DNA from: Paramacrobiotus metropolitanus
Lineage: Eukaryota > Tardigrada > Eutardigrada > Parachela > Macrobiotidae
NCBI RefSeq assembly: GCF_019649055.1
Contig: NW_026570327.1
Location: 124,001 to 188,000, forward strand
Direction: 5' to 3'
DNA length: 64,000 nt
Shown: piece by piece, positions 11,480 to 23,592 of the stretch
Layout of the letters: each line of letters starts with the position of its first letter
How positions within the stretch are numbered: the first letter of the stretch is position 1
Translations under genes and position numbers: made by a program
Notes under the pieces: model-generated
The model's input: only the letters and a program-made list of their open reading frames with translations
Told to the model about the DNA's origin: nothing
Databases searched by the model: none

Positions 11480-14400
11480 ATGTCGGGGGATTCTGTTGTT
11501 AGCGAATGGCACTCGCAGCTAATGGAGAATGTGAAGAATTTCGACGAAGCATCTGTCGTCGCAATCGCTGCAGGTACCTTATGGGAATAATTGAAAATTT
11601 TGCAATATGATGTGTGTATTATTTTCGTGTTTTGCGTGGCTCGTGTACTGTATGCCAAGAATCCGTATTATGTTTATGCAGAAATTAATCAACGTCAGAA
11701 AGTCCTGTTGCACGTTGTGGAAGCGCTTGGGTACGTATGCGCATGCAAGAATATCGAGAAATGTGTTGATGGACCTGCGTTATAGACCGAGTCTGACACA
11801 CAAAGATGCAGCGATCCGCCAAGAAGCTGTCCGCGTTATTGTCACCATTCTGGAGCATTTGCACGTTACCGCGCTCAATGACGGAGAATGCGAGACACTG
11901 TGCAGGTTCCTGTGTGATCGTCTGCGTGATCACCAGAGCTTCTTTGGACTGGTGATGCGCGGTTTCCTAGCACTGGTAAGACTAGATTGCATTTCTTTTT
12001 TATGAGAAAATATATCCATAATACTAACAATTTGCAGATTCGTATGGATGCGTTTCCGGAGGATTGCGTAATAACAATTCTGAATGCCTTAGCGGAAGAT
12101 GTGATTGTGTCGATGATGGCGAAGAATGATCGCTATAACGTGTATTTACTCGTGGAAATTATGATAAGCCGTTTTCAAACAGGTAATGTAGTGTGGTATA
12201 ATAATGCAGTTGTTTTAGCCCGCTTTTTAACTCAGTTTTTAATTGTGTTAAAAATCCACCTTGTCGCATTTTTCTGTGTATATCGTTCTCATTGATTATT
12301 ATTTTTCTGGAGATTAATAACATTTTTTCTGCTTTGTACGAGGTAGTATTGGAAAAAATGGGGCCGACTTTTCTGGCCCGATTTGTTAATTTTATGAATG
12401 GCGAACATGAACCGCGGAATTTGGTACTGTGTTTTCGTCTGATGACTAGGATACTGCGCAAATTTGAAATCGGTAAGCAATATTGATTATACTCGTAACT
12501 GATTTAATTTATGCATTTTTGCAAGTTTCTGTATTTTCGTTGATGTTCGACTTTAGAACCTATGGAAGAAATGGCGTTTGATGTTGTGGCTTGTTATTTC
12601 CCTGTTGATTTTACTCCTTCAAACAAGGAAGATATCGAATCGAACATCAGGGATACGCTGGTCATCGGACTGCGACGGTGCCTCACAATAGCTCCACAGT
12701 TTGCGAAGTTTTTATTACCGTTACTGTTGGAGAAACTGATGTCGGATTTAAAGGATGCGAAGGTTTGTAATTTGTCATTTTCAGTTGGATTTCCACTTGT
12801 AAATATTTTCTGATCCGTTATGCGTTATAGTGTGTTTTTGCTTTTAAAGGTGGAAGCTTTAAAAACACTCACTGCTTGCTGTAATTCCGAGCCTCCACGG
12901 GATGTTATTTTGGAACATCTCCCTGTTCTCTGGCCCGCAGTACGCAAAGAAATCCTGACTGCCACATCTGACAGCATCGAGGAGGCCGCTTTGGAAGCCC
13001 TGACGGCTGTCACGCGCTATCTCGCTTCCGGTGTACAGCAAGGTATGACGGTTTGATAAAGTTGGCCATTACATTTTAGCATCATTGGTATTCTGTGTCC
13101 AGTGCTTTTAAATGGTTTCATTGTGTGGATGGGGTTTTTATATAGTTGATGGTGTCTATTACTTAAATTTGCCAAATTTCGAATGTATTCGCAGTTTACA
13201 AAGATTTTTTGTCAGCTGTAATAATCATGGTTATTCGTCGTTTTAGATATCGTCGTTTTGCTGAAATAATTTCTTGAGTAACTTTTTAAAATCATTGTCC
13301 TGCTTTATTGGAAAGTATTTTTGTTCTTTTCGTCTAGAAGGTTTTCAAGATTTCTTATTCATTCTTAGGGAAGAATGGTGTAGATGCCTTCGTTGCAACT
13401 GTGATTAAGGATGTTGATCCTTATCTTCGTAAACCCGAACTGCAGTTACAGCAGTCGACGGGAAAAATTTTACGGGCCATATCACTGGGCTCTAGTAATG
13501 CGTGCTCTGCCATCGCTACTTCTGTGTTGCCAAACGGTGTCAAGCTCTATATGGACCAAGTCCAACCAGAGAGCCGTTTAGCCATTGTTAGCGTAATGAC
13601 GCTGCAGCTGCGCACCATGGCCGAAATACCATCCGGACATATCTTCACCGTGCCGGACAAAAATTCCATCGTAACATTGTATCAGTCCATCATATCGGAT
13701 ACTCCACAGAGTATGACGACATGCCTCGGCATCTCTGGTTTGGCGCATATGTTGATGTTGCGCGATGAGAAGAATGAGCCGTTTGTGGAGCTGACCAAAG
13801 TCGAACAGATCTGCAATACGTTTATTACGGGAATTATGTACTATGAAAATCCCGGCGTCGTGGATGAAGTTATAAATTTTTTCACCATGGTCGGACAGGA
13901 AGAGGATGAACAGTACATTTATGGAAAGCTGTTGCCGAAGTTGTTGGAGTTCATGCAGAGTCATGAAGTGTTGCCGATTCCCCAGAGGTTGTTGGATGTG
14001 GCTACGGCGATACTGAAGACGTCGCGGCCGAAACGGGTACCCACAATTATCCCCGTGCTCCTCGAGAGAATCCAGTTTCTGGACGAAAGTAAGGCTTTAG
14101 CCGCTTATGCGAAATATTGGTGTTCTTCAATATTGACGCATGAACACTGAAATGGTTCACGAAATTTTTTCCATTTGTTTATGACAAATTATTTAATTAC
14201 TAACATTTTTTCAGGAATAGTTTCTGTTACTTGTGCGATTTTTTTCCACTAGTGCTTACTGCGCTTTGAATTTTTCAGTTGATGTCTTTTATTGAGTGAT
14301 GTTATTTTGTAGATGGACCCTATGTTCCTACCATGAAAATGTATTTGGACATCATTGCTTCGTATGTGGAGGGCATTCATTCGCCTATAGAAGCTGACGA

Positions 14401-16578
14401 GCTCTGTGAACTGGTGTTGCTACCAACTTTTGGGAAAGCCGTTAGAGCAGCCACATCGGAAAACACTAGCGGGTACCAGGATATCACAGTGCTGCACTCG
14501 CTGAGCCGAGTGTACAGGGCCATCGTTTCGCGTCTGGACATCCAGTAAGCTGATCATGTTGGCGGTTTTGTTAAGATTTAGAACAATCATTTGATTCTTT
14601 AGGAGTTATGGACAGCTTGTTTTAAAACTGGATAAAATGTATCTACGAGGCGACACGACCTACAAGGAATATACGACTGGACGAAAAAGAGAGCAGTTGT
14701 TTGGAGGCGCCTTTAAGCCTTTAGAGGTTGGTACAAATCTTGCTGATTTTTGCATATTTACATTGCCTGGCTTAGTTTCATCATTTCATATGGAGCGATA
14801 GTGATTGCATATGGAGTTGATATATTTTTATGTTAAAATATTATCGGTGGATAATTTTTTTGGACAATATGCCCTAAAAATTGATTAATTTGGATGCTAG
14901 CAGTATAAATTATTTTGCACTACTGTTTTTAAAAATATTGTTACAATTACCGGCATCTTCTGTTTGTAGAAACCGTATTTAACCACGCACACGAGATGTA
15001 TTTCCATCATGACATCTATTGTTTGTGCGGCCCCCGTGGGTTTTGTCTACGTATATGATGAATGGAAAGCAGACATTCATAAACTGGTTGAAGCGTGCTG
15101 CTTTTGTGCGGATGAAATATCTTCGGTTTTTGCTGCGCAATGTATCGGAGGGATTCTCAACCGGGTTGATGACGGTAATTGCATACGAAATAAAACTTTT
15201 TGGTTTAGATTTTACATCAAATATTTCGAAAATATTACTCATTCTGCAGATGAGACATTTGATAATCTTCTTCGGGATATTATGGACGAACAACCGCTAG
15301 CCAAAGCCCGCAGCCAAGAACGCCGATATCTGCGGGTGTTGATTTGGATTACCAAAGCACTGGTGCTGCACGGTCGACGGGTGTCGTTAATATTGAAACT
15401 GGCCCAGATTAGCGTCGATCACCTGAACAGTAAAAAGAGCGGGGAAGAAGCGGCCGACGGATTCCGTGTTGTTTTAGAGGATTCCTCTTTTGTGCTGAAT
15501 CCGTCGATGAACGCCATTGTCAGTCCGCTATTCCGGCAGAAATTCTTCAACGTTGTCCTACCATTGGTGCTGAATAGCTACAAAGAAATCGAGAACGCGG
15601 AAGAAGCCTGGAAAAAGCGGAATCACCTGGTGGCGTTGTCGCATTTACTGAAGAATGTGCCACAAATTGTCGCTAGACCGAATATGCCGTTGGTAAGCTT
15701 CAACAGCACTGCTACAGATTTCCTAATCAGTAAATTTACAAGTTCCAAAAATGGCTTTTCGCACTTAATTGCAAAATTGGAGTAAATGGTCGTTGGTGCA
15801 CTGTGCAGAAGAACGATTTAACGTAACGTTGTATATAAAGACTGAATTGCTTAACGGTTGCGTAGAAGTATTGGTTGTTAGATCGACAGGAAAGGGTATT
15901 TGTAGTTTGTATGCTGACGAGGTGCAAATTCGCAGGCTGTAAATTTAATTTTTTTGGCTTTAGGTTGTCCCGCTGCTTCTTCAGTCCTTGAGCAGTCCGG
16001 ATATCGAACTGCTTATCTCTACGCTGAACTCTTTTGAGGAGTTATTGACGGATTCGGACGCCGACACAGTGTCAGCATCTCTGGGTACTCCATCCATCCC
16101 ACCCCTAATCGAAAAGCTGTTGGAATTATGTGTACATCAGTCTAGTATGGTATGCCATTTGTCCTGTTCGTACCGTTCGTTAGAGTATAATTATATTAGT
16201 TTGCTGAATACCATTGTGAGGATTTTTAATCTATTGTAGAGTATCAGGATTGCTGCTCTAAAATGTTTGGAACTGGTCAGTTCACAACTACCGGTGCCGC
16301 CGCTTTTGCCATATAAAAGCAAAGTTCTGAAGAGATTGGCTTTATGTGTGGATGATAAGAAAAGAAAGGTTCGGGAAGTGGCGGTGGAAACTCGAGGATC
16401 ATGGTGATAGAATTATTTAGTTTATGTAGTTACAGTATATTAATTTTACAGTTTGCTTGATAGTACGGTGACGACTCAGTATTTAGGCAAAATATTATCA
16501 GCAATACGTCTAAACAAAATTTATCATTCCGCTTCTCTCTGCAGGTTTCTCGTGGGGCAAGCCAATAAAGCAGGATAA
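11480..16578 (+). CDS. MMS19: MMS19, cytosolic iron-sulfur targeting HEAT-repeat protein
   Basis: MMS19 is an adaptor of the cytosolic iron-sulfur assembly (CIA) targeting complex. It hands Fe-S clusters to DNA repair and replication enzymes such as XPD and polymerases. Fifteen exons (11480-11573, 11682-11730, 11786-11975, 12038-12182, 12347-12472, 12557-12762, 12850-13042, 13369-14088, 14313-14544, 14603-14726, 14970-15174, 15250-15692, 15964-16149, 16240-16403, 16545-16578) join into 1036 aa, close to the human length of 1030. Diagnostic stretches are GEHEPRNLVLCFRLMTRI, CYFPVDFTP, FLLPLLLEKL, and the C-terminal DDKKRKVREVAVETRGSWFL, which matches the family's conserved end. The whole protein is helical HEAT repeats. 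The last exon is only 34 nt and supplies the final residues FLVGQANKAG. The intron 11731-11785 is just 55 nt. The gene converges with RSPH3. Confidence 0.95.
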
Positions 16579-17540
16579 TAAAGCTGGAGATTATTTGCGC
16601 GGCCTGATGTATTTATTTCGTGATTGCGACTACGCTTTTGTGAATGTTATTTGCGATGCATCTTTCATTGTTGTTCCTGCTGTTTCTGCTTTAACCGCAG
16701 ATCAGTTCACTTACTTGAATGTTTTACTGAAACGATCCGGGAATTTTATTCAAGTGGTTGTTCTCTCTTCCGCTGTTTAGATATACGAGTTCAGTAAGCA
16801 TTGAGCACCATGACTGACGAGCTTCAGTAGAACCATAGAGTAGAAGTATTTTTGATTTCAATGTGCTTCTGGTGACGATATTTGACCATAAAGCAGAATT
16901 ACAATAACAGCATCAACAAGGAATTTTAGGTACCTGTGCTACGCTCAGCTACCCAGGTTTATATCGCACAAAAATACCTAGTGCAAAGTGCAAGCGCTAT
17001 TAGATCAAAACAACGTACCAGTTAACTGAGAAAAATTTCTCTGTCGTAATCTTCATGATCGCATCGGTTACTGGAAAAGCACAACAAAACAGAATTGTGT
17101 TGTACGACTAAATACGAGTACCATTACACATCTGCCATTACAATAAGTAACTACCATCTACTTTCCTTACTATCCTTGTTAAGGGAGTTGAGTGGCATTT
17201 TTTGATCATTTTCGGCGGAACTCCAAAAGCGAGCCAGTACTAGTACGAGTACATACTCAGGCGTGACATCCTTGACAACGAAACTCTTGGGATTATTACG
17301 TTGATATCTCAGTCCTCTTCCTCCGGTATTTGTATTTGTGGAATCGGGCTAGTAAAAATAAAAACCTAATATGTAGGTCACTTAAAAACAAAAAAAAATG
17401 ATATTATAGTGGATCGTTTAAAACGGTACCGCGTTAAATTCGGCAGCTTCCAGTTACGAGTTAATTCACGTTTTGTAAACATTTTCTAAATTTGATTCGG
17501 TCAGAATGTATCTATTTGAATCATTATCAATCTTCTTTAA
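16579..17540. other. Convergent intergenic region
   Basis: Space between the 3' ends of MMS19 (+) and RSPH3 (-), so it should hold both 3' UTRs. An open frame at 16595-16780 begins just after the MMS19 stop but has no recognisable domain. Confidence 0.45.
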
Positions 17541-20119
17541 TTACATTGGCCCCTCAAATGCTGGTTCTGCAGCCATTTCTGGTTGTTCAACATTTACAGG
17601 TTCCGACTGGGTATTCATTTCTTCTATCATGGAGTGCCATATATTGTCGATCTCGGTTCTGTTTTCCTGTATGGCTTCTTTAACTAAATCTGTTAACAAA
17701 AATTTTTTTTATTTGAAATCACACAGCAAGTGCAGCGTAAGCTGGGTGTACAACAAACCATGCAAATCACGTTTACCTTGAATGAGCAAGTTAACAGCTT
17801 GGGCTTCATCCAGACTGTGGCTGACCTTTCGTATGAGCCACGGAACAAAATGGATATCCAGCTCTGGTCAGAAAGCAAAAACCTGAGTTTCATTAGGCAT
17901 CAAAGTTGGTACATTGCCAAATTATATAAAAAATATTTATGATGATTACCACTTTGTACATTACAAAAATATAATCAAACTTTATCGGAGATCGGTACTT
18001 CATTATGACAGTCATTACTGAAAGTGGCCAAAAAACAATCGTGCGTAATATGGCAATTGCGAGGATAATACCGCAACTGTGCCAACGTCTCGTTAAGTTA
18101 TGTGTAGCACTCGTACAATAATCAATTACCTATGCAAATGCAAACCACCACTTCTAAATGTTCAAAAATTACAGGTTGTGTGTAGTACTGCAAACCTGCT
18201 CGGGCGGGATTAACAAACAGTCCATCTTCGCGTAACCGACTGAATACATTGGGTATCAAGGCTTCCAGATAAGTTTTTGCAAAGGCATGCGCAGCTAACT
18301 TCTCCGACACCTCCTGTTCCTTTTTCATGACAATTATCCGTTCTCGTTTTCGCATTTCCTACAACGGAAGAATTCAGGAAAACCAATACAACCCGGAAAG
18401 GAATAAACAAGTTGCTTTAAAGTTAAGAAAACCGCGAAACGACCAGCTGCAAAAAATTAGGCCGCATCGCATTTACAGAAGAATAGCCAAAATACACTGA
18501 AGAAAATGCCGTAAATATTACAAATACCTTTTCTTCCCGGCGACGACGCGCTTCATCAACTAATCGCTGTTGTTCGGCCTTTTCGAAATTTCTGATGGCT
18601 TGATACATATTCTGCTGCATACGGATGTCAGCCAATTCTTCTTCTTGTAAAACTTCCAGGAGAGCCTGATAAAAAGAATAAAATCAAATAAAACTAATAA
18701 ACCACAAATAACTGCTAAGTATATTTGGCAATTGGAAAGATGTATTTTGATTTCATAAATACGGGTAAATACATTGGAAAGATTAAATCAATAATTAACA
18801 AAACAAAAAAAATTAGGGGGACACTAACACCCACGTCAGTCACCCCTAACACCCACGTTTTTTATAGCCACCCCTTTTCCGCACTCCGTTAATTATAGGC
18901 ACCCTTTTTTCAATTAATTAATAAAGTTTTCTGACGCCCTGCTTTTTATATACACCCATTTTATAGGGCATTTTTAAGTAATCTAATTTTTAATAGGAAG
19001 CAGTAACAAAAACTGGTACGATTGCCGACGAAATGGAGTTTAGTATACAAGCACGGATTCTTCTTAGTGGGGAACAACAGTTACAACACTAATAATTTTG
19101 TGGAAGCCTTCTTCAAAACAGTGAAAGCTTCGATACCACTAACCAGAACCACAAGACCTCATCCTGCGAAATGTGTAAAAATTGTGTAAAAACTGATAAA
19201 TCACCAGATAAAGCGCCAAATAAACCAGATTCTGGAGTCACCAGATAAATTATAGAAAATAAATAAAAAGGGGTGTCTATAAAAAACAACAACCGGGTGT
19301 TGTTATTTAATTAATAGCAGAAAAGAGTGGCTATAAAAAACAGGGTGCGAAAAGGGGTGGCTATAAAAAACCGAGGTGAAAAAAGTTGGCTATACATGTA
19401 GTGATTTCCAGAAAATTAATTTAATTTAAAGTATAATGTAAAAAAATAAAAAAATTCAAACAGAAAGTCAGAATGAGTTTAATAAAAATACAAGAAAGAT
19501 ATGGACAAATCGCAGCCCGTGTGTAGCAGTTTACCTGCTCGATCACTTTTCCATTGACCACTTCAATAATCGGTTTGACCTCCACATCAAACAGAAACAA
19601 CTCCCCATCCAGAATCTGCGTATCGTTATCCACGCCGGTTTTGGCCGGGACGAAGACAGGAGAAGGTGGTCGCTCCAGAAATTCATCCGTCTGATTGGCC
19701 TTCTCCGCTTCGGGGATTTTGGCCAGCACTTCCTGGAGAAACAGCTCCGTCTGCACCGGCACATGACTGCGTCCGGCCACCGGCGGCACCGTGTCGAAGA
19801 CCGCCGCCTCCCGGGCGGCTCGCATCCGCCGATGATAGGCGTTATCGTAGGTCGGACGGGCTTTGATGGTGCGTTTTTCCCGCTCCATATCGGATAGACG
19901 TTTCTGCTCCTGTTTGAGATTGCGGTATAGAGTGTAGGTATTGCCGCGCCATACTCGCGGATCCGTCATGATATTCCCGTAGAATAACTGTTTATCGCGG
20001 TTGTTCTGGCGATCTCTGTAAAAATCGTTCAAATATCGTATAACTGCGCTAATATTAGAGCTTGTTCTAGACACACCACGGTGACGATAACGATCGGTTA
20101 CCGTGACGGTAAACGCCAT
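17541..20119 (-). CDS. RSPH3: Radial spoke head protein 3 homologue (RSPH3/RSP3)
   Basis: RSP3 is the backbone of the axonemal radial spoke. It anchors the spoke to the outer doublet and binds protein kinase A in motile cilia and flagella. Exons 20119-19535, 18665-18528, 18358-18196, 17863-17777 and 17689-17541 join in frame to 373 aa. Family landmarks are NIMTDPRVWRGNTYT, GRSHVPVQTELFLQEVL, DEFLERPPSPVFVPAKTG, LFLFDVEVKPIIEVVNGK, the coiled-coil segment ending RRRREEK, AAHAFAKTYLEALIPNVF and DIHFVPWLIRKVSHSL. The start is uncertain: the frame stays open to 20269 and a good acceptor (TTTTTACAG) inside the first exon suggests a missing 5' exon. The first intron contains a fold-back repeat. The gene implies that the organism makes motile axonemes, for example in sperm. 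Confidence 0.88.
18813..19400. repeat. Fold-back repeat element in RSPH3 intron 1
   Basis: The left part (about 18855-18965) and the right part (about 19262-19372) are imperfect inverted copies built from iterations of a unit like GGGGTGGCTATAAAAAAC and its complement. For example, TTTTTTATAGCCACCCCTTT on the left pairs with AAAGGGGTGGCTATAAAAAA on the right. The central 300 bp carries no recognisable coding sequence. The structure resembles a non-autonomous fold-back or miniature inverted-repeat element. No target-site duplication was identified. Confidence 0.6.
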
Positions 20120-21176
20120 CGTATGTGAGTTTGTTTGTTCGCTAAGCACAACGGTAACGATAGACTCGAATTCGGCTCGGGCTCGGTCCGGTCTCGCGAT
20201 AAATAAAATATCGAAGTGAATGTGCAGAGACGTGACAGCCGCTTGTGGGGTCGCAGTTTGAGCACTCACGCTACTTTCGATCTCGGAGTTGCTCGCAAAA
20301 AATAAATTCTTTTGCTTTGTAGTAACTGCGTAGTTTCTTGTCTTAGTTCTTAGGTACGGCTAGCATGGTACGCGACCGTATACTCGTACGCTAGCAAGGA
20401 TACATCATCGTCGTCGCTTCTGCACGTATTTGGCGTGCTTCGCCCATTTCTTCCTTGTGCAGAGAGGTTCTTACAGACAATTTACCGATAAGTACACGGA
20501 ATGTGTCCTCGATGCGTCTCTCCCATCACACATGTAATTATCGTAAACCAGCAAGTACCCGTTTCATTTCCGGTCAATCTAGCCCAATGAATTTCCAGAA
20601 AATTTAGTGATTTTCAGAAACGCCATATTTTAAGGTCATTTTGACAGTGAGGTTCACAGGTTTTGCAGGTGTTATTCGGGCGAATAATTCGCGAGGCTTT
20701 AATTAATGCAACGGCGTAAGCATAAGAAAAACAAATTAAACAAGTTATTCCTTATTATAATACTGTGCCACATTGGGTGATGCATGTATGATACGTATCG
20801 CAGCAACAATAATAACTATTCTACAGTTTGGTTTCGAATCCTAGGGTAGTGCTTACTTTACTAATACCTAGTTCCAAGCATTAATTTTACATGGCTTGAG
20901 TACAAATAGTTTTACTAAAGAATGAAAACTAGAAGATATTTTCAGCCTCGATTTCAGACTTTTCCTGTATGCCAAAAATTACATCATTCGGATTTCGCTT
21001 TATCACAACCGCCATCCTCTTACAAGACCAGTAAAACCATCAAATCCATAAAACTCATTTCAACTGCACACATACCGTACAAGAGCACACCGAATCGCAA
21101 ATTCATCACACACTCTGGCTCCACATGTCATCATTGCAGAAAAGAATTCCTCACAATTCCAATTACACAAACACAA
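20120..21176. other. Intergenic
   Basis: This lies between the 5' end of RSPH3 and the 3' end of the nitronate monooxygenase gene, both on the minus strand. The reading frame of RSPH3 remains open to 20269, so the first 150 bases may be 5' coding or leader sequence. The open frame at 20922-21182 (+) is low-complexity and probably overlaps the 3' UTR of the downstream minus-strand gene. Confidence 0.4.
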
Positions 21177-22738
21177 TCATAATCCAATTACAAACTGTAC
21201 TTTCTGCACGGCAGAAAACGTTTCAGCAATCAGTGTCTCCACTAATTCTTTGGCTGGCAGTTCCCTTATTAGTGTCACACCCTGCCCGGCAAACAAGGAG
21301 AGAAAATCCGCTTTACCGGCCTTCGCACTGGCTGTCCGGATCTCCCGGGTCATGGCGTTCTGAATAGGATATTCCGGAATGTCACCGGCATTTTTTTCCA
21401 TCTCCACCATAAAACGATTTCGAATTCCCCGAGCATACCGTCCGGAATAGACGCGGGACACCTCCGTGAAGCGAGCGTCCGGGCTTTTTAGCGTGGCACG
21501 GTAGGGCTGATTCGTGCTGGCTTCCGGGCAGAGCAGGAACGCCGTTCCGAGGGAAACGCCGCTGGCACCCATGGCCAACGCAGCGGCAACCTGACTGCCG
21601 TGCATTATGCCACCGGCGGCAATTACTGGAATTTTCACGGCTTGCACTAACTGCGGAACAAGTGCGGTAAGTCCGATACGCGCATCATGGAAATCTCCAA
21701 TAAAAGTTCCGCGATGGCCGCCAGCTTCGTATCCTAAACAAAAAACAGGAAATCAGTTCGCCCGTTAAAAAACACCATGACCATACATCTCGGACTCATT
21801 GTGAAGTATCGTATCAGCAAACCGAGACGGCGGCTCAATCACCAGGCAGTCTTAGTTTGCTATGATATAAGTCTCAGGCTTATAGCAGAGCAAACATCTG
21901 CAAAAATAAATTATTAAGTAAAATTTTCCTTACAGTTGAAGTTTTCAAAAAGATTATCAATGATTTCCGGGAAAAACAAATTTTTGAAAATGAACATTTA
22001 TTTAGAGGACTTCGCTAAGTTACAGTAGCGATCACGAATCACGAGCATGGTACATAGCAAAAATTTAAAGCAATCTCTGAGCGCTGGCCAACTTAAAATA
22101 ATCAGCTACACTGCTTCTCCATTATTGCTGTTGAAGTGCTGCTGCTGAATTTCATCAGATACCCCATTTTCATTTTGTGCCTTGTTTTCCAAGTATTCCT
22201 TACCCTGCGCGAATACCATATCCACTCCAGCCTTCTCCAGCGCCACAGCTTCCTCGATATGGGTCGCTGTGCCAATCGTGACAATATTTTCGTTCTTGCA
22301 CTCGTGCAGAAACGACTCCGGAGGCATTCCGAAGGTGAAGGTAAATACTGAGGGTCTTTCCTCCAGCACCACTTGCAACTGTGCCGTGAGATCCTCACAA
22401 TACTTCTCCGGAGCGGGTGGATTCAGACCGAGGCCCAACTCCTTTCTGTAGGGATCGAGGAGAGCGTTGGCCCGCGCGAACTGACTAGCTGTAGGAACGG
22501 GATTGCTCAGCGGTGTGAAGAGATTCACCGCGAAGGAAGACTTTGTCAGGGTGCGTGTCTCCTTGATCTCCGCTCGCAGTTTGTCGGGCGACAGGTAGCC
22601 GCCAGCAATAGACCCTAGTCCACCGGCATTGGAGACGGCAGCAGCGAGAGCGGGCGATGTGGAACCACCAGCCATCGGAGCTTGCAAGATGGGGAATTTT
22701 ATAAACAGCTTTCGAGCTAGCAGCCTGGCGTTGTCCAT
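21177..22738 (-). CDS. Nitronate monooxygenase-like flavoenzyme (2-nitropropane dioxygenase family)
   Basis: This is an FMN-dependent TIM-barrel enzyme of the NMO/NPD family, whose members oxidise alkyl nitronates such as propionate 3-nitronate. Two exons (22738-22204 and 21733-21177) join in phase 1 to 363 aa. Key features are PILQAPMAGGSTSPALAAAV near the start, AVSNAGGLGSIAGGYL, NLFTPL, the junction-spanning VFAQGYEAGGHRGTF (the usual catalytic His motif AGGHRG), IPVIAAGGIMHGSQVAAALA and GASGVSLGTAFLLCPEA. The open frame continuing past 22204 is intron read-through: the GTAAGG donor restores the family motif. Animals often lack this family, and it is widespread in bacteria and fungi, so lateral origin is possible. 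The presence of a spliceosomal intron shows that the gene is at home in this genome. Confidence 0.9.
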
Positions 22739-22990
22739 TGCTCAGAGGTTTTCAAGGAATCACCGTTTCAGATTTTTAAAGAAGGCACCTATTAGAAACG
22801 ATAGAAGGAAGGTAAATATTCTTAAGGATAATGTGGTATTTTATAATAACCTATTTTTTCGTAACTTTTATTTTTTATTCTGAAAAATTAACTGAAAAAA
22901 CAGAAAAATAATTAACGGAAAATGGAAGGTTTTTAGTGATTCACCTCAGTTCCATCGACAAGATCATTAAAATGCATACGAGTACAATTA

Positions 22991-23592
22991 AAGGCAGTCG
23001 ATTGCCTCAACCGTGTACGCCTCCCTGGGCGGCTGGCAAAACAGCGTGCAATGCTATGAAATTGGTCGCCTCACAGTATTTCATCCCATAGACTTATACG
23101 TTAAGCTCATCGACTTGTGTGACTTGTGTCTTACGGATTTCTAAATGAAACCATGCAACCGATATCTCCAAAGATTGAGAAAAAATTAAGACATTTTTCG
23201 ATACCAAACAAGGTGCCATTGATGGCGATTAAGCCAAGATGTTCCCATTTCAAGTTCTCGTAGACATTGTATAGGATCTCTGCGTACAACCCTGACCATG
23301 CATTCAGTGCTTTGTCTACGAGAAATCCCTAATGGCTCTATATTGTCTGATTTGCTTTCAATAGCACCTTTTTTGGTTTCAAAAATCGTCTTTATTTTTT
23401 CCCTATCTTTTAAGATATCCGTTAGGTAATTCTTTTGAGAACTGAACGAGGTGCAAGTGTCTGAGTTTAACACAGGAGTCAATGGAGAAAGTAACGACGA
23501 GGCGACCAATTTTATAGCATAGAATGGCGTTTTGCTGTCGCCTGACAACCGCCCGCTGCAGCCATACACGGTTGAGGCAATCGACTGCCCCT
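22991..23592. mobile_element. Non-autonomous DNA transposon (602 bp) with terminal inverted repeats
   Basis: The ends are inverted copies. The left end contains GGCAGTCGATTGCCTCAACC (22993 onward) and the right end its complement up to 23590. The similarity extends inward about 90 bp on each side with some divergence (GGTCGCCTC against GAGGCGACC, and a shared CAAAAC/GTTTTG block). Both ends are flanked by AATTA (22986-22990 and 23593-23597), a possible 5-bp target duplication. The internal open frame on the minus strand (23186-23569) does not resemble a transposase. The superfamily is not assigned. Confidence 0.65.

Noticed and set aside
20922-21182. 86-aa Ser/Thr-rich plus-strand frame
   Set aside because: It overlaps the 3' end of a convincing minus-strand gene and has low-complexity composition.
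22105-22203. C-terminal extension KEYLENKAQNENG of the nitronate monooxygenase first exon
   Set aside because: It is intronic: splicing at the GTAAGG donor restores the AQGYEAGGHRG catalytic motif.
23186-23569. 127-aa minus-strand frame within the 602-bp element as a transposase
   Set aside because: There is no catalytic motif or similarity that I recognise, and the element is too short to be autonomous.
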